Shown here: positions 48,392 to 57,111 of the stretch, in pieces
Numbering within the stretch: the stretch's first letter is position 1
Layout: each line of letters starts with the position of its first letter
NCBI RefSeq assembly: GCF_000337455.1
Contig: NZ_AOIU01000013.1
Span: 241,403 to 305,402, forward strand
Direction of reading: 5' to 3'
From: Halosimplex carlsbadense 2-9-1
GTDB taxonomy: Archaea; Halobacteriota; Halobacteria; Halobacteriales; Haloarculaceae
DNA length: 64,000 bases
Made by a program: the position numbers and the translations under genes
Notes under the pieces: model-generated
Seen by the model: the letters and a program-made list of their open reading frames with translations, nothing else
What the model was told of the DNA's origin: nothing
Databases searched by the model: none

Positions 48392-49309
48392 TCAGAATGC
48401 CGACCGGTAGTCCGCGACCGCCGGACCCACTTTCTTCGCGACGCGCTTGCCCGCGACGTTCGAGACGATCGACCAGGCGATGTACCAGACCGTCCAGACC
48501 TGCAGCGGGCCGACCAGCTTGGCCGTCCAGACGACGCGGCCGGCGATCGGCAACACCTGCGCGGCGGGCGTGATCGCCGCCACGGGGTTGACGGTCAGCC
48601 AGGTGATCCAGAGGAAGACGGGGATCGTCACCAGCATCGCGTAGACCATCGGGCGGACCATCCGCTTCATCGCTCCCAGCTGCTCCATCATCAGCTCCTG
48701 CTGGCGCGACTGCAGCCGTTCGACGGCCTCGTCGTCGCCGCGCTCGCGGGCCGCGTCGAGGCGCTCTTTGACCGTCTCCAGGCGTTCCTGTGCCGCTTCC
48801 TGCGGATTCCCGTCCATCAGCCGACGGCGCAGCGTCGTCGAGACGACCGTCGTCGCGAGCGCGAGCAGCGCGACCGTCGCGCCGAACGGCAGCGCGGCCT
48901 CGACCGGGCCGAGGAAGATGTCGGCGGTACTCCCGATCGTGTCGCGGGCCACCGGTATCTGGTAGCTGGCCATCAGCCCCAGCGCGGCGACGCCGGCGAG
49001 TTTGTCGGCGGCCGACCAGCGGCCGGCGTCGGCGTCGTCGTCGGTCTCGGCGTCGCCCGCGAACTCGGCGTCGTCGCGCTCACCCACGGCCGCGCGGACG
49101 GCGTCGGGGTCCTCGACGACGAACCCGGCGTCGGTGGCGACCAGCAGTTCGGATTCGAGCAGGCGCCCCCACTGTTCGGCGGGGACGGCGCCGCTCACGT
49201 CCGGCCAGGAGACGGTGCCGTCGCCCGATTCGGCGCGGTCGAGGACGACGGCGGCGGCGTCGGCGAGCGCGTCGTCGCCGTCGAGTCGCTCGCGGAGGGT
49301 CTCGTCCAT
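48392..49309 (-). CDS. DUF106 membrane protein, YidC/Oxa1/EMC3-like insertase
   Basis: 305 residues. The N-terminal 110 residues are soluble and acidic (winged-helix-like, SWPDVSGAVPAEQWGRLLESELL). Helices at about 118-135, 145-170, then a charged coiled-coil cytosolic hairpin (RLETVKERLDAARERGDDEAVERLQSRQQELMMEQLGAMKR), then helices at 225-245 and 265-290. A membrane segment followed by a coiled coil and two or three more helices is the plan of the DUF106/EMC3/TMCO1 branch of the Oxa1 superfamily, proposed as archaeal membrane-protein insertases. In many haloarchaea it lies by secY/adk; it is isolated here. The N-terminal extension is unusual for the family. Confidence 0.75.
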   Translation of the reverse strand: MDETLRERLDGDDALADAAAVVLDRAESGDGTVSWPDVSGAVPAEQWGRLLESELLVATDAGFVVEDPDAVRAAVGERDDAEFAGDAETDDDADAGRWSAADKLAGVAALGLMASYQIPVARDTIGSTADIFLGPVEAALPFGATVALLALATTVVSTTLRRRLMDGNPQEAAQERLETVKERLDAARERGDDEAVERLQSRQQELMMEQLGAMKRMVRPMVYAMLVTIPVFLWITWLTVNPVAAITPAAQVLPIAGRVVWTAKLVGPLQVWTVWYIAWSIVSNVAGKRVAKKVGPAVADYRSAF

Positions 49310-49377
49310 ACGGATACCTGTCAGCGCGCCTTTGTCAATCTTGCTCTCGGGCTGTCAGGATGCGTCGGGACGGGCGC

Positions 49378-49608
49378 TCACGCCTCGTCGTCGCCGCTCA
49401 GTTCCCGTATCACGACCAGCGCGAGCGCGCCGACGACGAACGCGAGCGTCCCCATCGCCAGGGCGGAGACGGCCGTCAGCAGGAGCGACGACCCCTCGGA
49501 CAGCGTGATCGCGCCGGGGCCGAGCAGCACGGCGACGACGGCCGCGACGGCGAGCAGTCCGGCGGTCTCCTCGCGGGTCAGCGGCTCGCGGAAGGCCGAC
49601 AGTTCCAT
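49378..49608 (-). CDS. small two-helix membrane protein
   Basis: 76 residues: a short soluble start (MELSAFREPLTREETAGLL) and two membrane helices (LLAVAAVVAVLLGPGAITL and LLLTAVSALAMGTLAFVVGALALVVI), ending acidic. No family recognised. It lies 70 bases after the DUF106 start and is on the same strand, but has its own start; GC and codon use are normal. Confidence 0.55.
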   Translation of the reverse strand: MELSAFREPLTREETAGLLAVAAVVAVLLGPGAITLSEGSSLLLTAVSALAMGTLAFVVGALALVVIRELSGDDEA

Positions 49609-49719
49609 GGCTCGGCGTTCGCCGGGCGGGCTGAAAACGATTGGGACCGGGACGGGCCGCGGCGAACGGACCCGCGGCTATCCGTTCCGGCGTCGAAAAA
49701 ATCGGAGTCGCGAAAGACC

Positions 49720-50574
49720 TTACTCGCCCTTCTCGATGGGGGCGCCCACGAGGTTGCCCCACTCCGTCCAGGAGCCGTCGTAGTTGATGGCGTCGTCGTA
49801 GCCGACGAGTTCGTGCAGGGCGAACCAGGCGACCGACGAGCGCTCGCCGATACGGCAGTAGGCGACGACGGTGCCGTCGCCCTCGATGCCTTCCTCGGCG
49901 TACAGGTCTTCGATCTCCTCGGCGGTCTTGAAGGTGCCGTCGTCGTTGGTGACGGCGGCCCAGGAGACGTTGCTGGCGCCGGGGATGTGGCCGCCGCGCT
50001 GGGCGGTCTCCTGCAGGCCCGGGGGCGCGAGGACCTCGCCGGAGAACTCCTCGGGCGAGCGGACGTCGACGAGCGGCAGGCCCTTGTCGACGGCGTTCTC
50101 GACGTCGTCGCGGTAGGCGCGGATGGACTCGCGCGGGCCGGAGGCCTCGTACTCGACTTCGGAGAAGTCCGGCTCCTCGTCGGTGAGCGGGTAGTCGTTC
50201 TCGACCCAGTAGTCGCGGCCGCCGTCGAGCAGCTTCACGTCGTCGTGGCCGTAGTACTTGAACTGCCAGTAGGTGTAGGCCGCGAACCAGTTGGCGTTGT
50301 CACCGTAGAGGACGACCGTCGTGTCCTCGCTGATGCCGTGGGAACCCAGCAGCGCCTCGAAGTCCTCCTTCTCGAGGATGTCGCGCTCGACCTGGTCCTG
50401 GAGGTCTGTCTCCCAGTTCCAGCCGACCGCGCCCGGCGCGTGGCTCTCGTCGTACAGCTCCGTGTCCACGTCGACCTCGACCAGCCGATAGTCGTCGTCG
50501 TCGCTCTCGAAGTGCTCGAGGTGGTCTTCGACCCAGTCCGCCGAGACGAGTACGTCTTTCGCGTAGTCGCTCAT
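49720..50574 (-). CDS. thiosulfate/3-mercaptopyruvate-type sulfurtransferase (two rhodanese domains)
   Basis: 284 residues from ATG 50574 (MSDYAKDVLVSADWVEDHLE); another ATG lies two codons earlier. N-terminal rhodanese domain is inactive-like (residues 1-140), C-terminal domain has the active-site loop CRIGER (VVAYCRIGERSSV), close to the CRKGVT loop of thiosulfate:cyanide sulfurtransferases. DVRSPEEFSGE is the second-domain substrate contact. Length is typical. A TATA box ATATAG on the minus strand lies 21-30 bases upstream. It is divergent from the second sulfurtransferase gene, 300 bases away. Confidence 0.87.
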   Translation of the reverse strand: MSDYAKDVLVSADWVEDHLEHFESDDDDYRLVEVDVDTELYDESHAPGAVGWNWETDLQDQVERDILEKEDFEALLGSHGISEDTTVVLYGDNANWFAAYTYWQFKYYGHDDVKLLDGGRDYWVENDYPLTDEEPDFSEVEYEASGPRESIRAYRDDVENAVDKGLPLVDVRSPEEFSGEVLAPPGLQETAQRGGHIPGASNVSWAAVTNDDGTFKTAEEIEDLYAEEGIEGDGTVVAYCRIGERSSVAWFALHELVGYDDAINYDGSWTEWGNLVGAPIEKGE

Positions 50575-50875
50575 GTTCATCGAACCTTTGGTCTACCGAC
50601 TATATACCTCTAGGACCTTCGGCATGTCCCGCCCCTTGACGACCATAGCGGAGATTGTTGCCGGCTCGTTCCGTGTCTATGGTTCTCACGGCCTCTCTCT
50701 TCGGCTCTCGTCGCCCGGGATCGGACCGGGGGACGGGTCGGGCCGGCGGTCGCGGCGGCCCGCGACCGGACGGTTTATACCCAGTACGATGCCCGCACGC
50801 GCCGGACAAAATTGCCTCTACCTCCGACCGGGTCGGAAGGACATCTTGAAGCGTCCGCTCGCCCGAACCCGGGAC
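50575..50875. other. divergent upstream region of the two sulfurtransferase genes
   Basis: 300 bases. Left end holds the TATA box above. A TTTATA at 50774-50779 is a candidate promoter for the plus-strand gene, about 100 bases before its ATG, leaving a 5' leader of about 70 bases. I see no ORF or structured RNA with conviction. Confidence 0.4.
50598..50608 (-). promoter_or_regulatory. TATA box of the first sulfurtransferase
   Basis: On the minus strand GGTATATAGTC lies 24-34 bases before ATG 50574; leaderless transcript expected. Confidence 0.55.
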
Positions 50876-51724
50876 ATGAGCGACATCGTCGTCCCGGCCG
50901 AGTGGGTGGCCGACCGACTCGACGAGGTCCGGATCGTCGACACCCGCGACGCCTGGGAGTTCGACGGCATCGGCCACATTCCGGGTGCGGTCAACGTCCC
51001 GTTCGACTCGTTTCGCGCCGACGAACACGCCGCCGAAGACGACACCGAGAGCGAACCAGGCGGACCGGAGGGCGACGCCGGCGGGGCGACGACCGGCCAG
51101 GGGATGCTCCCCGGCGCCGAGGTTTTCACCGAGATCATGTCCGAGGCGGGGATCACCGCCGACGACCGGATCGTCGCCTACGACGACACCCACGGCGTCT
51201 TCGCCGCGCGCTTCCTCGTGACCGCGGGGCTGTACGGTCACGACCCCGAGCGGCTCCACCTGCTCGACGGCGACTTCTCCGCGTGGCGACTCGACCACGA
51301 GACCGCGAGCGAGGTCGCCGACTTCGACCGGTCGGAGTACGTCGTCGACCCGCCAGCGGAGACGCCGCTGGTCGGGATCGACGCGGTCGCGGCGGCCACC
51401 GACGACCCCGATACCGTCGTCGTCGACACTCGCGAGGGCTGGGAGTTCGAGGAGGGCCACATCCCCGGCGCGGTCCGCCTGGACTGGCGCGAACTCGTCG
51501 ACGACGAGACGCGCGGGCTGAGGCCCCGCGAGGAGATCGAGTCGATCCTCGACGAGCGGGGGATCGCTCCCGACAAGCGGGTCCTGCTGTACTGCAACAC
51601 CGCCCGCCGGATCAGCCACACCTACACCGTCCTCCGTCACCTGGGCTACCCCGATCTCGCCTTCTACGAGGGGAGTCTCACCGAGTGGAAGGCCGACGGA
51701 CGAAACCTGGAGACGGGGGCGTAG
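50876..51724 (+). CDS. sulfurtransferase with two rhodanese domains and an acidic insertion
   Basis: 282 residues from ATG 50876 (MSDIVVPAEWVADRLDEVRI). N-terminal domain: RIVDTRDAWEFDGIGHIPGAVNVPF; C-terminal domain: VVVDTREGWEFEEGHIPGAVRLDW, active loop CNTARRIS around the catalytic Cys (LLYCNTARR). Residues about 48-76 are an acidic loop (DEHAAEDDTESEPGGPEGDAGG) absent from its neighbour, a typical haloarchaeal insertion. Sulfane-sulfur transfer is likely; the acceptor is unknown. Divergent with 49720-50574. Confidence 0.85.
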   Translation: MSDIVVPAEWVADRLDEVRIVDTRDAWEFDGIGHIPGAVNVPFDSFRADEHAAEDDTESEPGGPEGDAGGATTGQGMLPGAEVFTEIMSEAGITADDRIVAYDDTHGVFAARFLVTAGLYGHDPERLHLLDGDFSAWRLDHETASEVADFDRSEYVVDPPAETPLVGIDAVAAATDDPDTVVVDTREGWEFEEGHIPGAVRLDWRELVDDETRGLRPREEIESILDERGIAPDKRVLLYCNTARRISHTYTVLRHLGYPDLAFYEGSLTEWKADGRNLETGA

Positions 51725-51736
51725 CCGGGGGGCGAC

Positions 51737-52882
51737 TCAGTCGTCGGTGGCGGGGTCGCCCGGCGACTCCTCGGAGCGGTCGTCGCCGGACGGGTCCGCC
51801 GCGCCGTCGGCGGCCAGGTCGTCGCTGAGGCGTCCGTTCCGACCACCGGGTCGGTCGCCGTCGGCGAGGGCGGCGGCCTCGTCGAAGGTCTGCTGGACGG
51901 TCGTGCGCTCGTCGGTGACCAGTTCGACCACTTCGACGAGCAGCGCGACGACCAGCGGGCCCGCGATGACGCCGACGACGCCCAGACTCAGCGTGCCGCC
52001 GGTGAACCCGACGAAGTAGAGGCTCGCGGGCATCCCGGTCGTCAGCGAGGCCAGCCGCGGGCGGATCAGCGCGTCGGGCAGGAAGCCGATGAGGACCAGC
52101 CCCGTGCTCGCGACGAGCAGGGCGGCCGTGACCTCGCCCGCCAGCGCCTGGCCGACCGCCACGGCGGCGATGAGTATGCTCGGTCCGAGGACGGGGATGA
52201 ACTGCAACAGTCCGGAAAACACCGACAGCGTGAACGCGCTGTCGTAGCCCAGCAGCGAGAAGACGACGTACGCCACCGTGAACGTCCCCAGCGCCGTCGC
52301 GGCCTGCAGGACGTACAGCGCGTACAGCGTGTCGCGCACGCAGCGGTGCAGCGCGAGCACCACGTCGTGGTACTCCCCGGGAACCAGCCGGAGCGCCGCT
52401 TGATGGACGCTCCCGGGCCGCAGCAGGAGTCCGTACACGAGGAAGACGAACAGGAACGCCTTCAGTGCGAGGACGGGCGCCGCCCCCGCGATATCGAAGC
52501 CCAGGTCGACGACCGCGGCCCGCGCCCGCACGATCAGCGCGCTCACGTCGATCACGAACGACATCCCGAACACCGTGATCGGCTGCTCGGCCGGGATCGA
52601 CCGCAGGAACGAAAGCAGGAGCGCCTGGCGGCCGTACAGCGCGTAGACGATCGGCCCGACGATGAGCGCGACGAACAGGAACCCCACCGTCGTCGCCGCC
52701 GCCGCGGCGATCCGCCGGTGGACGCCCCGCGCGACTAACCCCCGACGGACGGGATAGAGCACGTACGCCACCGTGATGGCGAAAAACACCGTCCCGACGA
52801 CCCGCGAGAGGATCACCAGGGTCAGGATCGCCGTCCCGACGAACAGCCCACCGAGTACCTGCTGTCGCCGGGTCAGCGCCAT
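51737..52882 (-). CDS. AI-2E-family transporter
   Basis: 381 residues with eight predicted membrane helices in the PerM/AI-2E pattern: pairs near residues 10-35, 55-85, 135-155, and a block from about 190 to 300 with GLLQFIPVLGPSILIAAVAVGQAL and GGTLSLGVVGVIAGPLVVALLVEVVELV. The GxxxxxPxxGxxxxxxxxxG signature is in VFSGLLQFIPVLGPSILIAA. Members export quorum-sensing or small metabolites or act as Na+/H+ antiporters in some haloalkaliphiles. Acidic C-terminal tail of 60 residues. Function here unknown. Confidence 0.82.
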   Translation of the reverse strand: MALTRRQQVLGGLFVGTAILTLVILSRVVGTVFFAITVAYVLYPVRRGLVARGVHRRIAAAAATTVGFLFVALIVGPIVYALYGRQALLLSFLRSIPAEQPITVFGMSFVIDVSALIVRARAAVVDLGFDIAGAAPVLALKAFLFVFLVYGLLLRPGSVHQAALRLVPGEYHDVVLALHRCVRDTLYALYVLQAATALGTFTVAYVVFSLLGYDSAFTLSVFSGLLQFIPVLGPSILIAAVAVGQALAGEVTAALLVASTGLVLIGFLPDALIRPRLASLTTGMPASLYFVGFTGGTLSLGVVGVIAGPLVVALLVEVVELVTDERTTVQQTFDEAAALADGDRPGGRNGRLSDDLAADGAADPSGDDRSEESPGDPATDD

Positions 52883-52991
52883 ACTCCCCCCTGAACGCGA
52901 AGCCTACAAAACGTTTGGCACGAGCGGCGGTGACGGCGGCGCTCGCGGCCGACCTCGTCGAGCGATCCCGGCGGGCGGCGGTTCCCTGCCC

Positions 52992-53672
52992 TCACGGGAC
53001 GACGCCGACGGTCAGCAGTGTGCCGTGCTCGCGGTAGCGCTCGACCATCGCCTCGCGGGTCTCGAAGTCCTCTGTCGGGAACTCCCCCGCCGGCGGGATC
53101 GTCGTCTCGGTGTCGGGGATCCGGTCCTGGCCGGCGACGTGCAGGCCCGCGTCGCGGAAGTGCTCGCGGTACTCGGCTTCCGTCCAGCGGATCATCGGCA
53201 CCTCGACCAGCTCGTCCCACTCGTGGGTGTGGACGCTCTCTTCCCAGTAGTTGACCGCGCAGTAGAACGTCCCGCCCGGCCGGATCACTCGGCGCAGTTC
53301 GTCCAGCACGGCGTCGGGGTCGCGGGCGTAGAAGAACGCCTCCATCGACCAGCAGTGGTCGATGCTGTCGCGCTCGAGCGGCAGGTGCTCGAAGTCGCCG
53401 TTCAGGAAGCCCGACCGGCGGTCGGCGGTGTACTCGCGGGCGTTGCGGGCCATCCGCGGCGCGGCGTCGATGCCGTAGGACCGGGACGCGTCCTTCGTCT
53501 CCCGGAGCGCGCGCCCGGCGTAGCCGCTCCCCGACCCCAGGTCGAGGACGGTGTCGCCCGCTTCGACCGGCATCCGCGCCAGGGCGTGTTTGGCGGTGTG
53601 CCAGTGGCGCTGTTCCATGCCCTCGTCGCGGCCGTCGCGGGCCCACTCGTCGAACTCCTCGCTGACGCTCAT
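52992..53672 (-). CDS. class I SAM-dependent methyltransferase
   Basis: 226 residues from ATG 53672 (MSVSEEFDEWARDGRDEGME). SAM motif I is VLDLGSGSGYAGRAL, acidic ribose contact in YGIDAAPRMARNA, motif II/III FEHLPLERDSIDHCWSMEAFFYARDPDAVLDEL, then VIRPGGTFYCAVNYWEE. The WSMEAFFYA segment and NYWEE motif recur in small haloarchaeal methyltransferases of unknown substrate. An N-terminal HWHTAKHAL helix caps the fold. Similar to UbiE/ArsM-like small-molecule methyltransferases; substrate not deducible. Confidence 0.82.
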   Translation of the reverse strand: MSVSEEFDEWARDGRDEGMEQRHWHTAKHALARMPVEAGDTVLDLGSGSGYAGRALRETKDASRSYGIDAAPRMARNAREYTADRRSGFLNGDFEHLPLERDSIDHCWSMEAFFYARDPDAVLDELRRVIRPGGTFYCAVNYWEESVHTHEWDELVEVPMIRWTEAEYREHFRDAGLHVAGQDRIPDTETTIPPAGEFPTEDFETREAMVERYREHGTLLTVGVVP

Positions 53673-53808
53673 GAGTGGGCGGTGGGCGCCCGCGAGCAAA
53701 ACGGTTCTGTGTCGCCGTCGAATCGGTGCCCATCGACGTGGGAAGCGCCGCTCGCGGGAGGTGGCCACGACGGTAAAGCCTATCAGAAGTCTGCGCGTAC
53801 TGTCAGCA

Positions 53809-54231
53809 GTGCAACCTCTCACGTTCGCTCCGGTGGGGCTGCTCTTCGCCGTCGTTGGCGTCTTCACGAGCCTGCTCTTCCTCGGAAGTGCCGCAGTCCT
53901 GGCGTACTGGGTCTACCGAGACGCGTCAGCACGGGACGCGAACGGCCCGCTCTGGTGGACGTTCCTGGCTTTCTCCGGGGTCGGTCTGGTCTGGTATCTC
54001 GCCGTTCGGGGCGAACGGGACCCGCGACACGGTCCCCCCTCCCGTCGTGAGCGCCTCGCGGGGACGTGGACGATGGCGATGGCCCTCACGTTGGTCGCCG
54101 TCACCGTCGCGACACCGCCGGACCCGTTCACGAAACTGGTCTACCTCCCGCAGGTGTTCGCTGTGGCGTTCGTGGTCGTGTATGTGTGGCGGGTACGGTC
54201 CCGTCCGGCGGCGGTCGGGAGCGGAGACTGA
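53809..54231 (+). CDS. small four-helix membrane protein
   Basis: 140 residues, GTG start at 53809 (VQPLTFAPVGLLFAVV); the frame upstream is not conserved. Four helices: VGLLFAVVGVFTSLLFLGSAAVLAYWVY, GPLWWTFLAFSGVGLVWYLAV, WTMAMALTLVAVTVAT, LPQVFAVAFVVVYVW. The WVYRDASARDANGPLWWTF block resembles small PLDc_N or phospholipase-linked membrane proteins of haloarchaea. A decayed copy of its last two helices follows at 54298-54483, so the pair arose by tandem duplication. Function unknown. Confidence 0.6.
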   Translation: MQPLTFAPVGLLFAVVGVFTSLLFLGSAAVLAYWVYRDASARDANGPLWWTFLAFSGVGLVWYLAVRGERDPRHGPPSRRERLAGTWTMAMALTLVAVTVATPPDPFTKLVYLPQVFAVAFVVVYVWRVRSRPAAVGSGD

Positions 54232-54297
54232 GTACCCCGTCGCTGTCTCCGGAAGTATCGGCGTCTTACCGATATCAGAAGTTCCGATCGGTCCTGG

Positions 54298-54483
54298 CAC
54301 GAACCCCTCGTCGCGACGTACACGGCGGCGGCCGCCGTCGGCGTCCTCGGCGCCGCCGTCCTCGCCCCGCCGGACCCGCTCACGCAGGTCGCCTACGTCC
54401 CGCCCTCGTTTGCGGTCGCGTTCGTCGGAACGCACCTGTGGCTCACGCGGCGTCGGTCCGCTGGGTCCCGGGTCGAGGCCTGA
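54298..54483 (+). pseudogene. 3'-end fragment of a paralogue of the preceding membrane gene
   Basis: The frame reads HEPLVATYTAAAAVGVLGAA, then APPDPLTQVAYVPPSFAVAF, and ends in TRRRSAGSRVEA before TGA 54481-54483. It aligns with the last 60 residues of the neighbour (RERLAGTWTMAMALT ... TPPDPFTKLVYLPQVFAVAF). No start codon or first half is present, so it is a truncated duplicate. Confidence 0.65.
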
Positions 54484-54534
54484 CCCGGACCGCCGTCCGC
54501 CAGCGTTTTGCCCGGCCCCCGGAATAGAGCGTGC

Positions 54535-54963
54535 ATGGCACGAGCCCCCCGGTACAAACTCGCCGACACCGCCCAGCAGGTCGTCGGGGGGTTCCTGCTC
54601 GCCGGACCGTTCGTCGTCACCGAGGAGGTGTGGACGCTCGCGACCCGGATGACTTGGTTCCACGCCGGCGTGACTGTCGCCATCGTCTTCGCCATCGGCT
54701 ACGGCGCCCTCTACGAGGCCGACGACGACCGCGACCCCGACCGCGAGGCCGAGGTCGCCGGCGTCCCCCTCCGGTTCGTCTCGCTCATGTTCGTCTCCTT
54801 CGGCTCCGTTGCCATCCTGGCGCTGACGCTGACCGCCCCGACGACGTTCCTCACCGACCCCGACCTCACGACGGTCGAGCGCGCCGGCATCACCGCCCGA
54901 GCCGTCAGCGTCGGTGCCATCTTCAGCGTCGTCGGCGCCGCGACCGCCGACTCCGTCTTCTGA
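54535..54963 (+). CDS. DUF2391 family membrane protein
   Basis: 142 residues from ATG 54535 (MARAPRYKLADTAQQVVGGF). Four helices: VVGGFLLAGPFVVTEEVWTL, FHAGVTVAIVFAIGYGALYEA, VSLMFVSFGSVAILALTL, ARAVSVGAIFSVVGAATADS. The YKLADTAQQVVGGFLLAGPFVVTEEVW block is characteristic of DUF2391 (TIGR02587), found in many archaea and cyanobacteria and of unknown role. Four bases of a GTG-free upstream region separate it from the pseudogene stop. Adjacent to the rhomboid gene. Confidence 0.8.
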   Translation: MARAPRYKLADTAQQVVGGFLLAGPFVVTEEVWTLATRMTWFHAGVTVAIVFAIGYGALYEADDDRDPDREAEVAGVPLRFVSLMFVSFGSVAILALTLTAPTTFLTDPDLTTVERAGITARAVSVGAIFSVVGAATADSVF

Positions 54964-55052
54964 GCGGCGGTCCGGAGCGCGTACCGGGTCGCCGCTTTCG
55001 CTCCGCCCACCCGTATCTACCGTCCCCAGGCGGCCGATCCTTCTTGTAGTCG

Positions 55053-55640
55053 GTGGCCCAACTCACGGTCGTGTCCCGGAGCCCGACCCTGACACTGGTC
55101 GTCGCCTTCGTCGTCGTCTTCGCCCTCCAGCGCGTCGTGGCGTTGCTGCAGATCCCGCTCACCTTCGCGCTCGCGCCGCCGGTCGGCGCCCGGCCGTGGA
55201 CGCTCGTCACCAGCGTCTACGCCCACCTCTCGGTCGGTCACCTCCTCGCCAACGTCGCCGTCCTCCTGCTGGTCGGACTGTACCTCGAACGCCAGACCTC
55301 CCGGCTGCGATTCCACGCCTTCTTCCTCCTCACCGGCGCGCTCTCCGGACTCGCCGAGGTGTGGGCCAGCGGGCTGTTGGGCCCCGGCGTCGCGGTGCTG
55401 GGCGCCAGCGGCGGTATCGCCGGGCTGGTCGGGTACGTGCTGGCGGGCAACCGCATGAGCGACACGCTGCTGGACCGCACGCCGCTGTCCCCCCGAGCGC
55501 AACTCGGCGTGTTCGTCGTCGTCGCCGGCGCCGTCACCGTCGTCACCGCCGGCCCCGGCGTCGCGCTGATCGCCCACTTCGCCGGGCTGCTGATCGGGCT
55601 GGCCGCGGGGCGACTGCACCTGTTGCGGCCGTCGAGATAA
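55053..55640 (+). CDS. rhomboid-family intramembrane protease
   Basis: 195 residues, GTG start at 55053. Six membrane helices. Catalytic Ser119 is in GASGGIAGL (GxSG motif) and the partner His175 in IAHFAGLLIG; an Asn/His-rich VYAHLSVGHLLANVAV is the conserved helix-2 HxxxxHxxxN motif. Thus an active serine protease that cleaves within membrane-spanning segments is expected. In haloarchaea rhomboid proteins have been linked to S-layer glycoprotein processing and glycosylation; the substrate here is unknown. Confidence 0.87.
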   Translation: MAQLTVVSRSPTLTLVVAFVVVFALQRVVALLQIPLTFALAPPVGARPWTLVTSVYAHLSVGHLLANVAVLLLVGLYLERQTSRLRFHAFFLLTGALSGLAEVWASGLLGPGVAVLGASGGIAGLVGYVLAGNRMSDTLLDRTPLSPRAQLGVFVVVAGAVTVVTAGPGVALIAHFAGLLIGLAAGRLHLLRPSR

Positions 55641-55702
55641 TGCCGTGTCGCTCGTGAGTCAGGTCAGGTGTGACCGGGCGTAGCCGCGAACAGGTGCCCG
55701 CC

Positions 55703-55906
55703 TCAGTACAGCTGCTTCTCCTGCTCCTCGCGCTCGCTCTCGCGTTCCTGCTCCGCTTTCTTCTCCCGGCGGCGGGCGATCCACCCGCGGACCCCCGGAA
55801 GATAGGTCCGCCGCACGTCGCGGGCGAACGCCCAGATACCGTAGACCCAGAAGAAAAAGAGCAGGGTCCCCATGCCGAAGTAGAGCCAGGTGGCGGTCGA
55901 GACCAT
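55703..55906 (-). CDS. small single-helix membrane protein coupled to the ABC importer operon
   Basis: 67 residues: MVSTATWLYFGMGTLLFFFW followed by VYGIWAFARDVRRTYLPGVR and a highly charged helical tail (EKKAEQERESEREEQEKQLY). Its ATG (55906) overlaps the stop of the ATP-binding gene by one base (TGATG), so it is translationally coupled as the last gene of the operon. Not a known Ugp-type subunit. It may be an anchor or regulator of the importer. Confidence 0.65.
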   Translation of the reverse strand: MVSTATWLYFGMGTLLFFFWVYGIWAFARDVRRTYLPGVRGWIARRREKKAEQERESEREEQEKQLY

Positions 55907-57108
55907 CAGGTCTCCTCCCGGGCGCCGGGGTGGCCACCGCCCATCGCCTCCGAGCGGAGGATGTCGTGACAGACGGCGTCGCCGGTCCCGGTGTCGAAGA
56001 CGTGGATCTTCCGGCGGTCGAGGACGACCTCGATGTCCTCGTCGCCGGCCAGGTCGCTGTCCGGTTCGACGCTCATCAGCAGTTCGTCGCTCCCGCGAGC
56101 GGAGGCGGCTTCGGTGGTCGCGGCCTCGGAGTCGCTGGCATCCTCGCCGCGGAGGACGAGGTAGACGAAGATCTCGTCGCCCATCGGTTCGAGCACGTCC
56201 GTCCGGGCGCGGATGGGACGGGTCGGGTTGGCGAGTTCGCCCGCCTTCTCCGCCGGATACACGTCCTCGGGGCGGACGCCGACGGTCACGTCGTCGCCCG
56301 GGGCGAGTTCGGGTACCTGTCCGGGGTCGAACGCCACGTCGAAGCCCGGGGTCACGATCTCGCCGGACTCGACGGTCCCCTCGACGAAGTTCATCGAGGG
56401 CGAGCCGATGAAGCCGGCGACGAACAGGTTGGCCGGCTGATCGTAGCAGACCAGCGGCGGGGCGATCTGCTGGAGATGGCCCTCGTTCATGACGGCGATG
56501 CGGTCGGACATCGTCATCGCCTCGGCCTGGTCGTGGGTGACGTAGATGATGGTCGTGTCCAGCTCCTTGTGGAGGCGTTGGAGCTCCGTGCGCATGTGGA
56601 CCCGGAGCTTGGCGTCGAGGTTCGCCAGCGGCTCGTCCATGAGGAAGACGGCGGGCTCGCGGACGATGGCGCGGCCGATGGCGACGCGCTGGCGCTGGCC
56701 GCCGGAGAGCTCGTCGGGCATCCGGTCGACGAGGGCCTCGATCTGGAGGATCTCGGCGGCGCGCTCGACGCGGCGGTCGATCTCGGCCTTGTCGAAGTCG
56801 CGCAGCCGGAGCCCGAAGCTCATGTTGTCGTGGACGTCCATGTGGGGAAACAGCGCGATGTTCTGGAACACCATCGCGATGTCGCGGTCTTTGGGCGGAC
56901 GGGTGGTCACGTCCTCGCCGGCGATGGTGATGGTCCCCTCGCTGGGGATGGTGAGGCCGGCCATGGTCTCCAGGGTGGTCGACTTGCCACAGCCCGACGG
57001 GCCGACGAGCGTGACGAACTCGCCGTCGGCGATGTCGAGGTTCATGTCGTCGACCGCCGTGACGTCCGCGTAGCGTTTCGTGACGTGTTCGAGTGTTACG
57101 TTTCCCAT
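55906..57108 (-). CDS. sugar/glycerol-3-phosphate-type ABC importer ATPase (MalK/UgpC family)
   Basis: 400 residues. NBD: Walker A GPSGCGKST (35-43), Q-loop VFQNIALFPHM, signature [14 protein letters not shown], Walker B VFLMDEPLANLDA, H-loop YVTHDQAEAMT. The C-terminal 160 residues form the TOBE/OB regulatory domain of the MalK/UgpC group (DVTVGVRPEDVYPAEKAGE), interrupted by an Asp/Ala/Glu insertion (GEDASDSEAATTEAASARGS) common in halophiles. The gene follows the two permeases (stop at 57112, 4 bases from its start) and precedes the small membrane gene. Energy-coupling subunit of the importer. Confidence 0.88.
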   Translation of the reverse strand: MGNVTLEHVTKRYADVTAVDDMNLDIADGEFVTLVGPSGCGKSTTLETMAGLTIPSEGTITIAGEDVTTRPPKDRDIAMVFQNIALFPHMDVHDNMSFGLRLRDFDKAEIDRRVERAAEILQIEALVDRMPDELSGGQRQRVAIGRAIVREPAVFLMDEPLANLDAKLRVHMRTELQRLHKELDTTIIYVTHDQAEAMTMSDRIAVMNEGHLQQIAPPLVCYDQPANLFVAGFIGSPSMNFVEGTVESGEIVTPGFDVAFDPGQVPELAPGDDVTVGVRPEDVYPAEKAGELANPTRPIRARTDVLEPMGDEIFVYLVLRGEDASDSEAATTEAASARGSDELLMSVEPDSDLAGDEDIEVVLDRRKIHVFDTGTGDAVCHDILRSEAMGGGHPGAREET

Positions 57109-57111
57109 GAG

